64,000 bases of DNA from Haliclystus octoradiatus (Eukaryota > Cnidaria > Staurozoa > Stauromedusae > Haliclystidae): positions 23,015,793-23,079,792 of the forward strand of contig OU744449.1 of the NCBI GenBank assembly GCA_916610825.1, given 5' to 3'. Positions 26,001-41,000 of this stretch are shown one piece after another; positions within the stretch are counted from its first letter, which is position 1, and the number at the start of each line of letters is the position of its first letter. The translations under genes and the position numbers were made by a program. The notes beneath the pieces are model-generated. The model saw only the letters and a program-made list of their open reading frames with translations. It searched no databases and had not been told where the DNA came from.

Positions 26001-29000
26001 ATCCATCTAGAAAATAAGATAGATAGATCTATTAATTAGATTACATATACTGACATAAATAGTTATATTTTGTTAGATTGTCATGTCATTAGATTAGTAC
26101 AAATGACAGCTTATCAAACAGTTGACGTTGAATATTATATGAATGTATCCAACAGTAAAAATGAAAAAATGGAATATTGAAATGTATATAAGAAGATGCC
26201 TATATAAGCAATAAAATGTTGATGATTGAGCCATTGCATGCAACATTTTAATGAGAACTGCTATAATATGTACTATATGACATTAATGAATACACAATCT
26301 GGAAATTTTGTTGTTTGATGGATCATTTTTCCCCAAAGCGAATAAGCTAAGTTTTATTTCACCGGGTGGCTAATGAGTCGGTTAGTGTTTTGGAGAGTGC
26401 GTATGGTTAATAGTCGGATGCGCTTCCTGACGCCAACCAATAGCGCTTCTGCCAAGGATTGAGCACAACAAACTATGGGTAAAAGTCCAACACACCACTA
26501 CGCTAAGGCCCTACACTACATTACAATATGCCTACCTGCATCAATTGTACTTTGGTAGTTGCCAAAAGGGAAACAGCGCCGCCAAGTTTTTCAGTATACT
26601 TTGAGAACGGTTCTTGTAACCCATTTTGTGTTGCCCAATCGTCAAGGGTATCTAGATTACCACGGATTTGAACACCCTTTGTCCATTTATAAAATTTACC
26701 ACCGGCACCTTTCTCCATTAGCGAATTTAAAACTGATGCATTAGTGAAAAAGAATAAATATGAAAATAATTGTTCAATGATTTGTGGATGAACGCAGTAT
26801 TCCTGGACCATTTTTAAAGTGCTATCAAATATATATACAATTCTAGCAACAGATGGTGGAATTATTCTTTGTTCGTCATCATCATCATCTTCATCACCAC
26901 CTTGCTGAAATGGATTGGTATCAAGAATAGCAGGTAACGTTGAATATAATACCTGAAATGAAACAGTTTACATATTGAGATCAATGTCTGACAAAAGGAT
27001 TTGCCTTCCGGAATTCTAGAACGTTTTTAATTTTGTTTCCTCTGAAATTTTGTTGAGGTTTGACCTAATACACAAGAAAATATGAATGTTCTTCTGGATT
27101 TGCACTAGCCTTTCAGGATATAGGATCCCCTTTTTTGTTGGACCTTGATTGGGATATTGAAAGTGAATAATATGGATAAATATTAACATTACAATGCAGA
27201 GGATAGATACAACAAATTCAACAATAACAGCACAAGACAGATAAAACAATTAAATGTAAATGTGTTTACATGAGTGCCAAGTTACTGCCCTAGAAGCTTT
27301 ACCAGTGTGACTGTTCATGAACCTTCAGACAATTCCACATTCACAAACCAGTTTATGAACTGGTTCATGGTTCATGAAGTGTTTGTGCACTCTTCATGAC
27401 TGTTCATGAACTATTCATAAACCCACAAAAAATGTTCATGAACTGCTCATGAACTTTCAGGCAATTCCACATTCATGAACCAGTTTATGAACTGGTCCAT
27501 GAATTGTTTGTGCACTCTTCATGACTGTTCATGAACTATTCATGAACCCACAAAAAATGTTCATGAACTGCTCATGAACTTTCAGGCAATTCCACATTCA
27601 TGAACCAGTTTATGAACCAGTTTATGAACTGGTCCATGAAGTGTTTGTGCACTCTTCATAACTGCTCATGAACTATTCATGAACCCACAAAAAATGTTCA
27701 TGAACTGCTCATGCACTTTCAGGCAATTCCACATTCATGAACCAGTTTATGAACTGGTCCATGAAGTGTTTGTGCACTCTTCATGACTGTTCATGAACTA
27801 TTCATGAACCCACAAAAAATGTTCATGAACTGCTCATGAACTCATGGATTTTTCACAGGGGTAGAGCCTCAATTTAGATAAATCAGCTATTGGTTAAAAC
27901 CCTTTGATCCAAAGACATTGTGACACAAGATAAGATAAACATTATTAAGATCAGTCACATAATTTTATGTTGAGATGAATATGTTTTAAAGTTTTATCAA
28001 TCAAAAATATTGACCTCTTTTCTTAAAAACATGTTGAAACAGTACTGAAGTCAAAACCTTCTATAATGACCACCTCTATATAGTGGCCATTTGAGTAAAG
28101 ATACAAAACTCATAATTATGATCTAGGCCTATCTACCAGCTGATGTGTTCCACTACTTTACCTTTGTGAGGTGATACACAGTCTGTTGAAACGTAAACAT
28201 GATGACCTCTTCTAATACAGTTAATAATTCTTCATCTGCAGAACTAAGTGATTCCCTTGATATTGGTAATTGGTCTCTCGGTAACAGGTAGTTGCTAAGG
28301 TTACATTGTAAGTAATGTAACATTTCTAATGCATTTCCCATCCAATAAACAACTGGTTTCAATTCTGGGATAAGAGTGCCTAGTGTTGCAGAAATATCTT
28401 GATTTCTACAAAAGATTGAGAAAAATATGAATGAAAATTAGAATGAAGAAAAGTAAATTGAAAAATCAAATGTATTATTGCAGTGATAAAATGATATATC
28501 TTCATCAGGGTCAGATAAAATTTTTTCCTTCAGGGATTCTAAATTCTGCTTTCAAGATTTTTCGGATGATTTCGCATCATGTAAATATCTTCCACATCTG
28601 AACATTTTATGGGCTATTGTCATAAAATATGATAAAAACTGCACAATTTTATTCTCATCTTCCAAGGAAAAGAAATCAATTTATTTTTCTTCTGATTATA
28701 AAAACTTGAATACAGCAAATTCTTCCCCTTCCTTCTGTATTTGTGCTAGCCTTCCGGGACTCTCGGTGTCAGAATCTCCCATTTTATCAAACCCTGATCT
28801 TCATAGTGGTCAAAAAGATTTCTCAAAATAAAAATTTATTTTTTACTTTACAAAACGGCATCCCTGACTAGCCTGCATGACATAATAAGCCTTGATAAAA
28901 TTTAAAAAATCTTGAAACACAATGATTTAACATTTTATCAAACCATAGGACAATTAACAATTATCCAACGAGATTGAGCACGACACTGAGAATTATCAGG

Positions 29001-32000
29001 CCGAGACACGTGTTATCCGCCGAAGCCGTAGCCGATGATAATTCTCAGTATCATGCGAAATCGAGTTTGATAATTGTTTTATTATTAATTCATACCTTGA
29101 TTAATCCCATGAAATATTCAAGAACAACTGCGTTTTGAGAAACATTACGAATTCATCGCAACAAGTTTGTTTAAATGTGTCTTCATAATTTAGAGAATTT
29201 AACGCTATCAACTTGATTAGATGAAGACTTCTTTGCATTTCGCCGTTCTCTTTCTAATTGTTCGCATCTTTTTTTATAATAAACTTGACAATTCTGGCTT
29301 CTGTATTGTAGTAAATCTTTATTTTGAAAAGTCAAAAATTTGTAAAAAAAGAGTTTTTCTATCACGTCAGTCTTGAAACCTTGGAGATGCTATTGTCTCG
29401 ACATATTGTCGCGACCTAATTGTCTCGAGCTCTACCCTATTGTCTGAGATTATTACGTCACGTTCGAAGACACTAGGAATTGTCGGTGTTCGATTAACCA
29501 ATAGGAAGCAAGAAAGCGTTTGAAAAAACTTGCCATTAATAATAATGCAATTTATGTAACTCAATGCCCATTGGATTAACAGCAAGAGTGCATACATACT
29601 TTTCGTTGGACAGTTGTTTGCCAATTTCTTTAGTTTTTTCCTGAAAATGATAAATAGAATCTAATATAAACAATTCTAATACGCAGGATGAGATTCATCT
29701 TAATTACCAAACATGCTGTGTGCCTTGGTTTTGCGCTGGCTTCATGTTAGAGTAAAAGTAGCCTATTAACTATAAAAAGAGTAGCTTTAGAGTAATGGTG
29801 TGTGTCGATCGGATTTACACAAAATTGGTTACGGGTATGAACACTGCAGGGATCTAAATCCAATCTGATTTGAATTCAATTCAATCCGAAGCAACAGTAA
29901 TAAATATAATCCATCTCTTCATTTATGTGCTCAGACTTTGAACAAAGTCGGATGTTGAGCAGTGTCCGACAAAATGTTTTACCTTCAGCAAACCTTGAAT
30001 ATTTAGATAAACATTTGAGTAATTTTACTGACATTAAAACATAAAACCTGTATATAGAGGTCAGGTTGATCAGGTGTTGCACAGAATTGTTGTTATACGG
30101 GTATTCCAATGCATTAGGCTTACTAGTATTCAAGTAAAAAACATACCCATGCAATTCCTTGTAGTTCACTAGATATTTTGAGTAGTAATCGTCTAGTTTC
30201 CAATTCACTAAATGTTGCCGCTGAATGCTCAATCATCATCACAATTAAGTAACCAGCCGATAGCTTGAAAGTACTACCACCTCTTTGTACCATTTCAATA
30301 ATTGTTTTTAATAATTCATCTTCATCTTCATAACTATACACCAATTGAATAGTACTCTTTTCTTTTAATGCGCAGTCTTGAGATGTCTTCACACCTTCTC
30401 TATCGTTTGACATTACCTCATCGTCCGTTGATCTGTCAGTAAACGTATTATCACCATTTTGTAAATTAACATTTGTTTGACCATCAGATTTAAATGTATC
30501 TACTTGAATTTCTTTGCTATCAGTAGAAATTGATTTTGACGTAGAATAAGCTGGTCGACGTTGTTTCAACACATCAAGCCATGATAACTTGGCTAAATCA
30601 GTAGTTGATTGTGTAGCATCTCTAAACATAAATACATAATGTCTACCAAGTGCAACTAATTGACCTGGTTGTAGTAGCGTCGTACCGGCAATAGGAATGC
30701 CGTTAATTGAGATATTCGCACCTTGAAACGGTTCAACAAAAACAAGAAAACAAACATCATCAACATTTGTCTCACTTGAAGCTTCTTCGTAAGAGACTTT
30801 ACGGTAAAAACTACAGAAATGTTCTTTCATGTCTGGCGCAGTCAATACAATATTAGAACGTGGATTATCGCTATTAACTGGATTATTTCCAACGGTTAAC
30901 GTAGTATCATCTAGCAAATAGATAACATTCTCTTCTGGCATGTTGAAACCTCGTAAAAGAACAAGAAACGGACAATTAGTTGGTGTTCTAAGATATTGTC
31001 TATCGTTGTCTTCAAAAGATGTATCAATCATGCTATTTCGTAAACCATTTAATCCATTCAAAGCGCTACTAGGACGTGGCATTGGACTGTTGTTACTAGC
31101 AACTGGTGAAGTGGATTGATCCATGTCAACACTTTCATCGCCATTTGAGATAATGGAATCACGGGCGTCACGTTGCTGTAGATTTGATGCTGTATTGATA
31201 AAAAAGAATGAAGACGCTAATTCAATCCGACGACGTAACTCATAACGACGTGATCTACCAACAGCTGGTTTCCATAACGATTGTAAAACCAAAGGTTTTT
31301 CATTATCGTTAATAACGCGTACATATTCAGTGACCCATTGTTCCTCTTGATTCCCGGTCTTTTCTTTTGATTCCTCTACTTGAAAATGACCAATCACATC
31401 GCATAAAACAAAATCTGTTGGGTTACAAAATTCTAAAGAATATCTTTCTAATGCTTGTCGTACTACTTCAGCTGCTGTTGAAATTGTTGATACCCTAACG
31501 CTTTTGTAATTTGACCCAGGAGATACATGATCACCAAATACTTTCAAAATACCTGGTGCTAATTTATATGTTGATAGTTCCGATTTCAATTCATGTTTTC
31601 CATTACTTTTCTTCTTTCGTAACATATTTGAAATTCCAGATACACTCTTTTTAATACGTTTTTTCGATTGTTTTACATGTGAATTTGATGCTGAATACTC
31701 AGACCTGAAACTTTGCCCATTTGAAGATAAATATGATAAATCTCCTGCTTCAAACGATAACACAGATCGGAGACTAGTATGTGAGCTGTCTATATGCGAT
31801 GATTGTTCAGTAAGATGTTCGCTTGTTTCTTTAGGAAATGCAACACTGTTAATCCGTTCTAATTCTGAACTAGATGATACAGAAGATTTTACAGATGGTG
31901 CTGTATTGTTTTGTTCTTCACTTGTGATTTGCGTTACTGGTAAGATGCGTGGTACTGATCTGGCTTTTAATACAAATCGCGGTATTTTCAATGCATGGAT

Positions 32001-35000
32001 AGCTATGTCCAATGGAAAATCACTTTCATAAAGGTATAATTCATCTGAAATCAGAATCAAGTACAAACATTGAACATCCCAAAGACAATAAAATTATAAA
32101 TATTGAGTGCAGGCTGTCACAAAGTGCGGGATAGACCTACTGGGAACCTGGTTCCCGGAAGGCCAGTACAAAATCAGAAGGTTCCCAATCTTATCATGAT
32201 TATTTTCTTATTCAAAATTTATTATTTTTGGATTTCATATTTTTTATGTCTTGAAATCCATGCGACTTGCTTCAAAGTAAGTCAAACTTCTGAAATGTTA
32301 AGATCAATTCTTCAAAACTATGAAGCATTATAAATCTAACCCCAGAAGGTTTACCATCGAACAACACAGTTCCCGGAAGATCAAGACTTTTTATATTGTA
32401 CATATAATTTTTTACTCTGGAAGATGAAAAGTTGCCCAAGACTCAAATCATACTTGATTCAGAAGCAATAGACAATAGCTAGCATCAATAGCCTACCCAA
32501 GATATAATGTAACCAATAGACAGGGTCCAACAAAACCCATGTCATGAGGGGATTAGCTCAAATGGCAGAGCAACCGGAGTTCAGATCAGATCAGATCTGA
32601 TTGATTCTTGTTCAAATCCCCCGAAGGTCAACTCAGTCTTGACTTTTAAAACATTAAAGGAGTACCATCCATCTAAAGATGGCGGATGGAATGGTCCAGA
32701 GCATTGTGAGTAGCTGCGCATTGACAATTGAGACCTTGAAATTGCCTAGAAATCTGTTGAAATTGGTCTGCAATGTCGTGGCTGAGATCAATAAAGAGCA
32801 CTTCACACCATTGCTCTTAGCGAAAAAAGCCACTTATCTAGTAATAGAAGAGCGGTATGGGTACCCTCAGTATAGGGTGTTACCATCTCAATTACTCAAA
32901 TTAACAAAATCGGTAAACCGCATAGCTAGTTTCAGGAAGGCAGGCAAAATTTTGGAATAAAAATACTTCACACGTTCCAAAATTACTCGACAAGTTAGAC
33001 TACACTATGCTATATAGTGAAAAGCAATTTTAAGGGATACCCTATACAAGATGATACAGATCAGGCTGATATTTTTCCTTTTTTTTACATTATTTCTACT
33101 CACAAAGTTCTGAAAATGTGCTAGATTTGAGATTTGAGATCATTTTGTTTTCAAATATATAGGTCTCAATTTGCAATAATGTCTCACAACATCTATTATA
33201 ATATTTAAACATGTTGACTTTCTTAGATATTCAGAATACAGTGCATCATTCCATTTTCATAAAGGAAAACTGTCTGTCAGTATAACATAGAGTACTGTTT
33301 GTTACTTGAAAATATACCTTGATTGTTCCTAATAGTATTACAGCATTATCAGCTAAGCCTTCAATATCCCAGATGGTTGATAGGAGATTCGAATACAAGT
33401 TAAAGCTGTTGAAGTCTGATATTTGGAATAATGTTCAAATACGTAGGCTACACAGCTGCAACATATTGAGCTACTATCAATACATACAAAGTAATTTTTT
33501 CATCACAAAAGACATCCACTTCAGTCAATAGAGCTCATTATAACGGTTCATCAAGCATGGACGCTCTATAACACAACTACACACGATTTTACTTGATAAG
33601 AAATCAAACTATTTCTTTTAAATTTTCTGAAATTCTAAATATTCTTCTTCTTTATAAGATTGAAAGGCCTACAGTACTTTACTTGAAACTCAAAAATTAT
33701 CATTGAACTTCATCAAATCATTGATTAATCCATAGAAATATGAACCGATAACGGTTCAAGATCGGGAAATGATAAAAGTAGAATTCTATTTGAAATCCGG
33801 TTCTTTTGGGGATAGCATAGAATGATAGACATTTCAACAGCTACTTATCAACCTGTTCAAAGCCTACTCACAATAAACAAAGTAATTAATTGGTACTTAC
33901 GTTAGGCCTACAAAACCAAAATACAGATTATGTCAATTTTATAAACATTGAGTATCAGGGTCAGTTTAATTAATCATCTCACAAAACCATAACAAGTGCG
34001 TAATAAATAAATAAACCATTTTATTAGACGATAGCAAATTTGCGATGCCAAATCAATAGCACATGCTCATTGCTCACAAAAAACAACTGAGAAATTGCCG
34101 CTTCTAATATCGATTTATATTTCCGTCTGAGAGTAAAAACAATTTGAAGAATAGGTAAAAGCAACCAGACAATTCCCCTTTTCCAGAAACAGACACTGAT
34201 ACTGGACCATGTGCATTTAAAACTTTTAAATTTGATTAATATTTCGCTGTGTTCAATAAAACCGACAGACGTTATTTTGCCGTCATTTTTGCCAGCAGTT
34301 TCAAGGCTTTCAACAGTTATGACGGCAAACTTATCGCAAGATCAGCATGTTAAAAACCACGAATATAAACATTGGAATTACATAAAGATACAAATTGAGT
34401 TCAGCTTTTACTGTATTAATGTGTGTGAAAGACATTGGTATGATTAGAGGTTGAACTAACGCTACAAAGTTTGACCAGTCAGTTGTAAACAGCACTGGTT
34501 CGAAACTGAAACACTTACCTTTACCATGTACTTCATACAAAGAATATTTTGTATTCTTCTCCAAATTAAATTTGTCAATAAGTAAAGGTAATAACTCTCC
34601 AACAGTAGTAGTGTTATTAATACGTATAGCTTTCGTAAGTTCTTGATTACCGTTCTCAAAATAAAAACGTAGAGCTCCTTCGTAGTCACAATCCTTGTAC
34701 AAAAGAAACAAACACATACAAATATTAAAATCAGATGAAAATAGATTTTCTCCTTACTTCAAACATAATCAAGTTAGTGACTCACAAGGAGGGCCAATGA
34801 ATTCGCGGAACATTTGTAACTTTTATATTTTTAAACTTTTATGTCATCTTTTAAACTTTTAATCTAAATATAATGTCAAATTCACGCATTATATCATCGT
34901 ATATGTGCACTGATAAACTCTCAAATATTTCATAAGCTCCAAAATAAGAGTTTTTAATTTATGGATATAAATGATTTGGTACAAAATAATAACAAAAGGG

Positions 35001-38000
35001 GACAAGGCATTTGATTGGTGACAGTCTGAAAGCGGCATGAATATTCTTATATTTTCTAAGATAGAAAAACAACAGTGTGGCCTCTCCTACCGACACTTGT
35101 TGTTTAGCAATACGGTATGTTTTTATTCAAATGACAATAAATTTAAAGATTCGCAGGATGCAAGTAGACAGTGTACAAAACACTTCAACGTTGGTCTCCT
35201 TGTTCAAATCGAACAATCTAAACCGGTTGGGCGTTCCGGTTTGAATAAACAATGATAAAGGTTGAAATAATCAATGACCTCAGCTCTCTCAGACATCGAC
35301 AACACTTTTTTTTTTTGTTAAATTTGTTATAGAAAACGTGAGAACGTTTTACAAATTACAAGAAAAGAATAAATATCTCATGACCAAATTTATTTGTGTC
35401 AAAAATACTTATCTCTCTTGACCTTCTACCATGCCAAATAACTACAATGTCCTTTTTCTACGCCTTTTCTCTAAACGCCATTCAATTTTTCGGTTTTAAT
35501 TATCTATTGAACATTCATATATTATCATGTATATTATTCTGCATATTTGATTTGATTCTTAACATGCACCTACTTTGTCAATTATGGGAAATATAGGGAA
35601 GGTTTGCATGGAGGTTTAAAGTTCAAGGAGTTTCAATAGAAATTATAGAATCTAAATTGCCATTGGCATTTTGGTTCCAACCCACATACAAGCCGACAAA
35701 GTGATCCCTCAAAAGTTTGATGCTCTATGTCGCTATATCTGCAAACAGTTTGTCAATAAGGCCGGCTAGCCTATAGCTCCGTGAAATATTGCACCAAGAT
35801 TAACCGAACGATAAGAAATTCATTCAATGTGATTAGACGTCAGGTACAATTAAGGTAAAGCCAAGTCTTTGAACCTTGCAAGGGCGTACGGGTCTGACGC
35901 GTATGAAAATAAGCTACGTAGGAGCATTGTAAGATCTTGATATACATAGCCAGTCAATTAAGTTAGGATTTATGATAAAGTCAATGGATATTTAAAAACC
36001 AATCAGAATTTGCTTTATAATGGCTGTCGGATATCAAAATGATACAGAATAATAGAATTATAATAATATTATAACATGCGTGTATTCTAAAAATGTATTT
36101 AATTAAGCAAAGAGGAGTACATAACGTATAGAAGGTATTCTATTGTTTTGTTTGGATATATTTTGAGGCTATATTTTATACTTACGCATGTCATATATAT
36201 TTCTAGTCAATGGCAGCGCAGTCGGATTGTTCAATGCATCTACAAATATGTCGGAAATTTTCATAGATGCGACACGGTCAGATTCAAAGAAAGTCTTCTA
36301 GTTCTAACTATGATGGTTCGGAAGAAATCATACAACTGTATTGAGTTGAGGCTATTTATTGAGTGTATAGTGAATTTGACGAATCCCTCTTGAGCCTAAG
36401 CGATGCGTGTGTTGCCTCAGCTAGGATAAAACAGCGTATGATATCTAAAAATAGCTGCCCCCAGCCATCACATGTTACACGACTTGCCAAAACTTGAGTT
36501 ATCTGAATTATTGAGATTCACAAGGGGTTATAACTTATAACTTATAAGTGGACAAAGAATTCAAGTTCTTTCAAGTAGGAACATACCAGATATTGTTGAA
36601 ATTCAATATTTTGTGGCTCTAAATCAAACTGTTTTACATCTACTATACTATATATACACTTTTTATTTCAAAAGACGGACACGCACTGTCGGACGACTGC
36701 ATAATCTGTAGATAGTATATGATTTGATTCTCTGAAAAGTACAACTGCTTACCTAGACGGCTGCTTTCGTAATTCTTTAGCCTATCTTCATCATTATAAA
36801 ATATACAAAATAAAAATAAAGGAATTTTCCTAGCTCACCTGTCAGAATATATATATATCTTATTTCTGTCAGAACTTTGCATGCACCACGGATCAAATAA
36901 ATTTAAAATAGGATGAACTACATCCTTATAAATATCGTATATGTTGTGGTAAAAATACTTTCCCCTTATATATCAAGTTATAAGTATAAAATGACAATCG
37001 AAAGTTTGAAACTGTTGATATGTTATATGTATGTATCATATTGTTACACGTATTATAATAGTCTTTTCACGTAGATTTCAAAAGCTAGATGTTTGTATTT
37101 TAATCCAACTGAACAACACTCTAAAAGAATAACTTTTTTTGTTAATGTACTAAACCTTTGAAAAGCCTTTACTTTGTTGTGGTTTTAAACGAAGAGCTAA
37201 ATATACAATAAATACACCTTGTAAACACGATTTTAATATAGTCTGCGTGGGAAAATATATATTTGAAGTGACTCCTGTGCGGTTACAAATACTTATGATC
37301 TCAATGGTAAATTAATGCATGTGAGAAATTCTCCATATTTAGGAGATTTTGTCCAATCATCCTTGAAGAAATTATATCATGCAGAAGACTGAATACAAAA
37401 TTCGTTTTCACCTGTTATTAATTATACAGACGATAGAAGAAATGATTAAAATAAAACTTTTGAATTAATTAAACTCGGAGAGCAATAAGACTACCCAAGA
37501 TTGAGTAGACAATTATTAAATTTTCGTGAGACGAAAAGTTGAGGAGTTCGTCAGGCTGCATATATAATCTTCCATATCGACCGACCGCGACCGTTGGTTT
37601 TAATAGGGTATGCAGCATGATGAATATATATATGCATAGTTCTTATAGTGGATGTTAATATATGATATTTGAACTCAATAACAGAACACTCCACTTGAGC
37701 AATGCAAGGTTGAAAATAGTGTGGGGGTGGGGTGTGACACCCCCTACTTTTGATTTAGCAAGTTCGCTAGGCAAAACAGTTCCAAATCTTAATTTTGTGT
37801 TTTTTTGTTTTGTTTGGAAAAACGGCTTCTTGCTTACTAGAATCGTGAAAATATACCATGCACTTTAATGGCATTGCTGCCAACGGACAATCCAGTTATA
37901 ATTAAGTTACTAGGAAGTATAAACACCTTTTCATTCCCAAACTCAGTCAATCAGAGTCACGAAGACAACGATGTACGTTCGATTAACACAACAATCAGAT

Positions 38001-41000
38001 GACGAGGATATATTAAATAGTGAAAATAATAGTAAATTTTGTCAGACATTCTCACTTTTCATCTTTTCGGTATAGTGATATAAAAATTTCACTTTCTAGC
38101 TTTCTTAAAAACGAGTGAAACCATATGCGTTGTCTCCTCTGGATCAAGGCTGGATCAAGGTATACGAATCGCATTCCAGGGGAAAAGTTGGCCACTTCTT
38201 TTTCGTCGGGCACAATGCTTTGCACCCCTCCAACTTGGATAGTTAGTTTCAGTCTTGGAGCCCATGTCCCTATGTATGTTGTTGATTTTTACTCTCAAAA
38301 AATGTTCTGTTCAATATTTGTTGGTCAGTCGTCAGAGATGATAGAAACGACCATTGGAGGTTGGATCTCTTCTAGGTGTTTCAAGTAATGGGCTGGATAT
38401 ATATACATTTTGTTATCGATGTTGGTTATAGATTAAATTATTCAAATATCTAGAACATTCAATCTGATACCCTTTGCACTTCAACAAGGCATTGTATAAT
38501 GTATATATGACATTTATATTATTAGATATTATCGAATAGCAAAAAATAGTGCTCGATATCATTTGACAGAGCTAAATATAATAATAGGAATCAAAGATTA
38601 CACATTCATAACTGTTACTAATCCTGTTACAAACTATGAATGTGTAGTCTTTGACTTTTTTATTATAAATACTTGACTACTTGACTAAATGACTATTTAT
38701 GATGTTTTAATATATTATATCATCTTTGTAAACAAAAAAGACGTTAATAGTTAAAGGAGCAAAATTGACCGGCAGGCGCTACGCACTTAGGATCACGTGC
38801 ATGTTTATTGTTTAACACAATGTTCATTGTTGACATGAATTTATAACAGATTAGGCCCTGCGTATAACAATAGTTTCAAAGCGAGACGGTTGAATTACGC
38901 TAAGCATAAATTCAACTTGTGCTCGCAGCGGTCGCCGGTCAATCTTGCCCCTTTAATACATCTACAACCAGGAATTTATATATTTTACAATTTTATGCTA
39001 GCATAATAAATAATATTCTGCAACTATAGACTATATAGGTGCTTTCACGAAGTGACATTTGATGGTACAGTACTTGCTTGCTCGACTGGGTGCCCCGCTG
39101 GGTGCACATGAAAAGGATGTTCAACCCTGAACGTTTCGTGTTTTTTTTTAATAACCCTTTATGACTATATTACGTTACGATCGCGGTACCAATTATTCAT
39201 TGCATTACAATGTATATATGTCATTAATATGTGTTAATTATATATGTACGTTTAATTTCAAGATGGATACTTTATATAAGAACACCTGAGGTCAATATAT
39301 TCCTTAATAGCAAGCTAAAATATTTTAAGGTTCAATTCCTTCAAAGATTTTTATTTTCAAGGTTTGACTTATATGTTTCATTATTATTTGAATTAATTCT
39401 AAAATTACTTTTTATCTTAAAATTAAAAAACCTTGTCAAACAAGTTAGGCTTTGACTGAATAAAAGATGATGATGGAAGATGAAGGAAGAGAATATATAT
39501 AAATAGTAGATCAAAGATCACGAGTTTACTCCGTTACTCTTGAGTTTCGCGTAAATACGCTCTTCAGACGGTTTATTGAAAATTTCAATAATTATTTCAA
39601 TAAACCGCCTGAAGAGTGTCTTTACGCGAAACTCAGAGTAACGGAGTAAACTCGTGATCTTTGATCTACTATTTATATTGCTCTGCTTTTAGCATTGAGC
39701 ACTCAAATTGATGTTTTGCCCATACAATTACTTTATATATATATATATTAGATATTATCTAATAGCAAAAAATAGTGCTCGATATCATTTGACAGAGCTA
39801 AATATAATAAAAGGAGTCAAAGTGTATGTGTAGTCTTTGACTCCTTTATTATATATAGCAGCAGACAATTAAGCACCTGTTTCTGACAATTAGCCGTCAT
39901 CAGTTCTGCTCAGTGAACAATGGCCTGACTCCGCCTGTTAAAGCTAGGTCAAGATGAGTTAATCAATGTTATGAAAAATTCCCCACATGAAAAAAAACAT
40001 TTGTGTGTAGATATATATGTTGTATCTTAGTTTTAATAAATGATGTGGGCTTGGAACTGTGAACAGATAGGTGCGCTTGGAACAGGTTAGTATATGCTGT
40101 TGCTGTTGTTTCTCGATTATAGATCTCAAGAGGAACAGGAAACGCCTCACTCATTTTGGATGATATGGGCTCTTAAATCCATGTGTTACATACTTAATAA
40201 GAATACTGTAATAAAAATATTATTGTTTGAAGACAATTATAGTCATACAAAACAACAAATTGGAATTATTCAGTCTATATGATTCATGAACTATTTTAAA
40301 TAGCAATTCTAATTCTAAGTCTGATGAGCTCCGATGAATCTAAATCTAGCTAACATATATAATTATCGATAATATTTATGTCTAGGTTTAAAATGCTATA
40401 ATGATATCATTGTGTTTGGCATTAGGAAGAAATGATGCCATCAATCGAAATCCGCTGTTTCATATAAAAAATCCCGATAAAAGAGAGTATATTGTTCCCG
40501 ATATTGTTAAATTGTAAATCGTGTGTAAATCTGCATACATAACGAGAACAGTCGGGATTCATTTTCATCCAAGTGGAGTTTGGGATTGTATGAAATGATT
40601 CGTATTCTCCCTGTCCTTTAATGTAGTTAATACTGTTAATACATGCTCCAAATGGGCTTCCCTTTCTGGGGTGTGGCTGATTTCCTATTGTTCTCACATT
40701 CACCCTTATAACTGTCCCAAATAACTTCAAAACGAAATTATACATAAAATTATAAAACGAGCAGGAAGTTTTAACTTTCTTACCTTTTGAGTAATGCTAA
40801 ATGCTCCATATTGATTCCTTTTATTATAAGATTCAATATCTTCAGCTAATAATCTTTTTCTAGATTCCAAATCATTTTCTCCATCAGAATCATTTTCTTC
40901 TCGACAATCTTGTAAGCGTGCTTCAGCAGCAACAATACGTAAATGTTCTAAAATTCTTGGATCAGATAAGATATTTGTGGATGAACGCCTTGAAAACAAT

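Larger units (their letters stand above)
39497..39678. mobile_element. Foldback element with a hammerhead motif in each arm
   Basis: Outer arms ATATAAATAGTAGATCAAAG and its inverse surround two hammerhead motifs on opposite strands. Architecture equals the element at 3073-3253, but with sequence divergence between the arms. Confidence 0.8.

Noticed and set aside
32679..32960. Plus-strand open frame of 93 codons
   Set aside because: It lies within the body of a tRNA-derived SINE that recurs at 6816 and 4625; the frame is not kept in the other copies.
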